From: an uncultured Acidimicrobiales bacterium
GTDB taxonomy: Bacteria > Actinomycetota > Acidimicrobiia > Acidimicrobiales > Iamiaceae
DNA: 5,482 nt
Direction: 5' to 3'
Assembly (NCBI GenBank): GCA_937926025.1
Contig: CALANQ010000395.1
Span: forward strand, 1 to 5,482
Below are positions 5,480 through 5,482 of the stretch, piece by piece (position 1 is the first letter of the stretch; the number at the start of each line of letters is the position of its first letter). The notes beneath the pieces are model-generated. The model made no database searches and was not told the origin of the DNA. It saw nothing but the letters and a program-made list of their open reading frames with translations. The position numbers and the translations under genes are program-made.

Positions 5480-5482
5480 TCG
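5438..5482. mobile_element. Possible terminal segment of an IS481-like insertion sequence (partial)
   Basis: From memory, the ends of many IS481-family elements in high-GC bacteria carry repeated motifs of the kind TGTCAGGACATNGG-(t/a)AAC just outside the transposase gene. The two repeats here fit that pattern, begin with TGT, and differ in composition from the flank. The contig stopping inside them agrees with a multicopy element that the assembler could not cross. No transposase is present in the window, and the exact outer boundary cannot be set; TGTG at 5433 is an alternative start. An operator array for an adjacent gene is the main competing reading. Confidence 0.4.

Overview
The window reads as one complete high-GC draft contig, probably from an actinobacterium. 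I lean towards an Acidimicrobiia-like relative, but that is an impression from protein style and not a proof. The base composition is strongly GC-rich and gives long spurious open frames on both strands. The first 48 bases are Illumina TruSeq adapter and not genome, so the left edge is an artefact. The right edge stops inside a short tandem repeat that looks like the end of an insertion sequence, a common reason for an assembly to break.

Layout: (1) 1-48, adapter. (2) 49-922, minus strand, the first 291 residues of a membrane sensor protein cut off by the adapter. (3) 923-1110, a divergent control region with a candidate sigma-28-type promoter on the minus strand and several small inverted repeats. 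(4) 1111-1722, plus strand, a complete beta-class carbonic anhydrase. (5) 1737-3206, minus strand, a complete glucose-6-phosphate dehydrogenase (zwf), convergent with the carbonic anhydrase and 14 bases from it. (6) 3306-5225, minus strand, a complete membrane diguanylate cyclase (extracytoplasmic sensor, HAMP, GGDEF). Its sensor half is a paralogue of the truncated protein at the left. (7) 5226-5482, upstream DNA with a second candidate sigma-28-type promoter, a palindrome and the terminal tandem repeat.

Function: two related sensors flank two housekeeping metabolic genes. The complete one should make cyclic di-GMP in response to an unknown external signal, and it keeps both the catalytic motif and the product-inhibition site. 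The truncated one probably had a similar output, but its output domain is not in the window. Both have an upstream element resembling a flagellar/sporulation sigma-28 promoter with the same 12-base spacer, which would tie them to motility or development. zwf feeds the oxidative pentose phosphate pathway, but it stands alone without its usual actinobacterial partners and lacks the arginine that normally selects NADP+. The carbonic anhydrase interconverts CO2 and bicarbonate. I see no evidence that the four genes form one system, and no CRISPR array, tRNA, rRNA or defence island. The points most worth checking are the paired sensors with their shared promoter type, the zwf cofactor site and the repeat at the right end.
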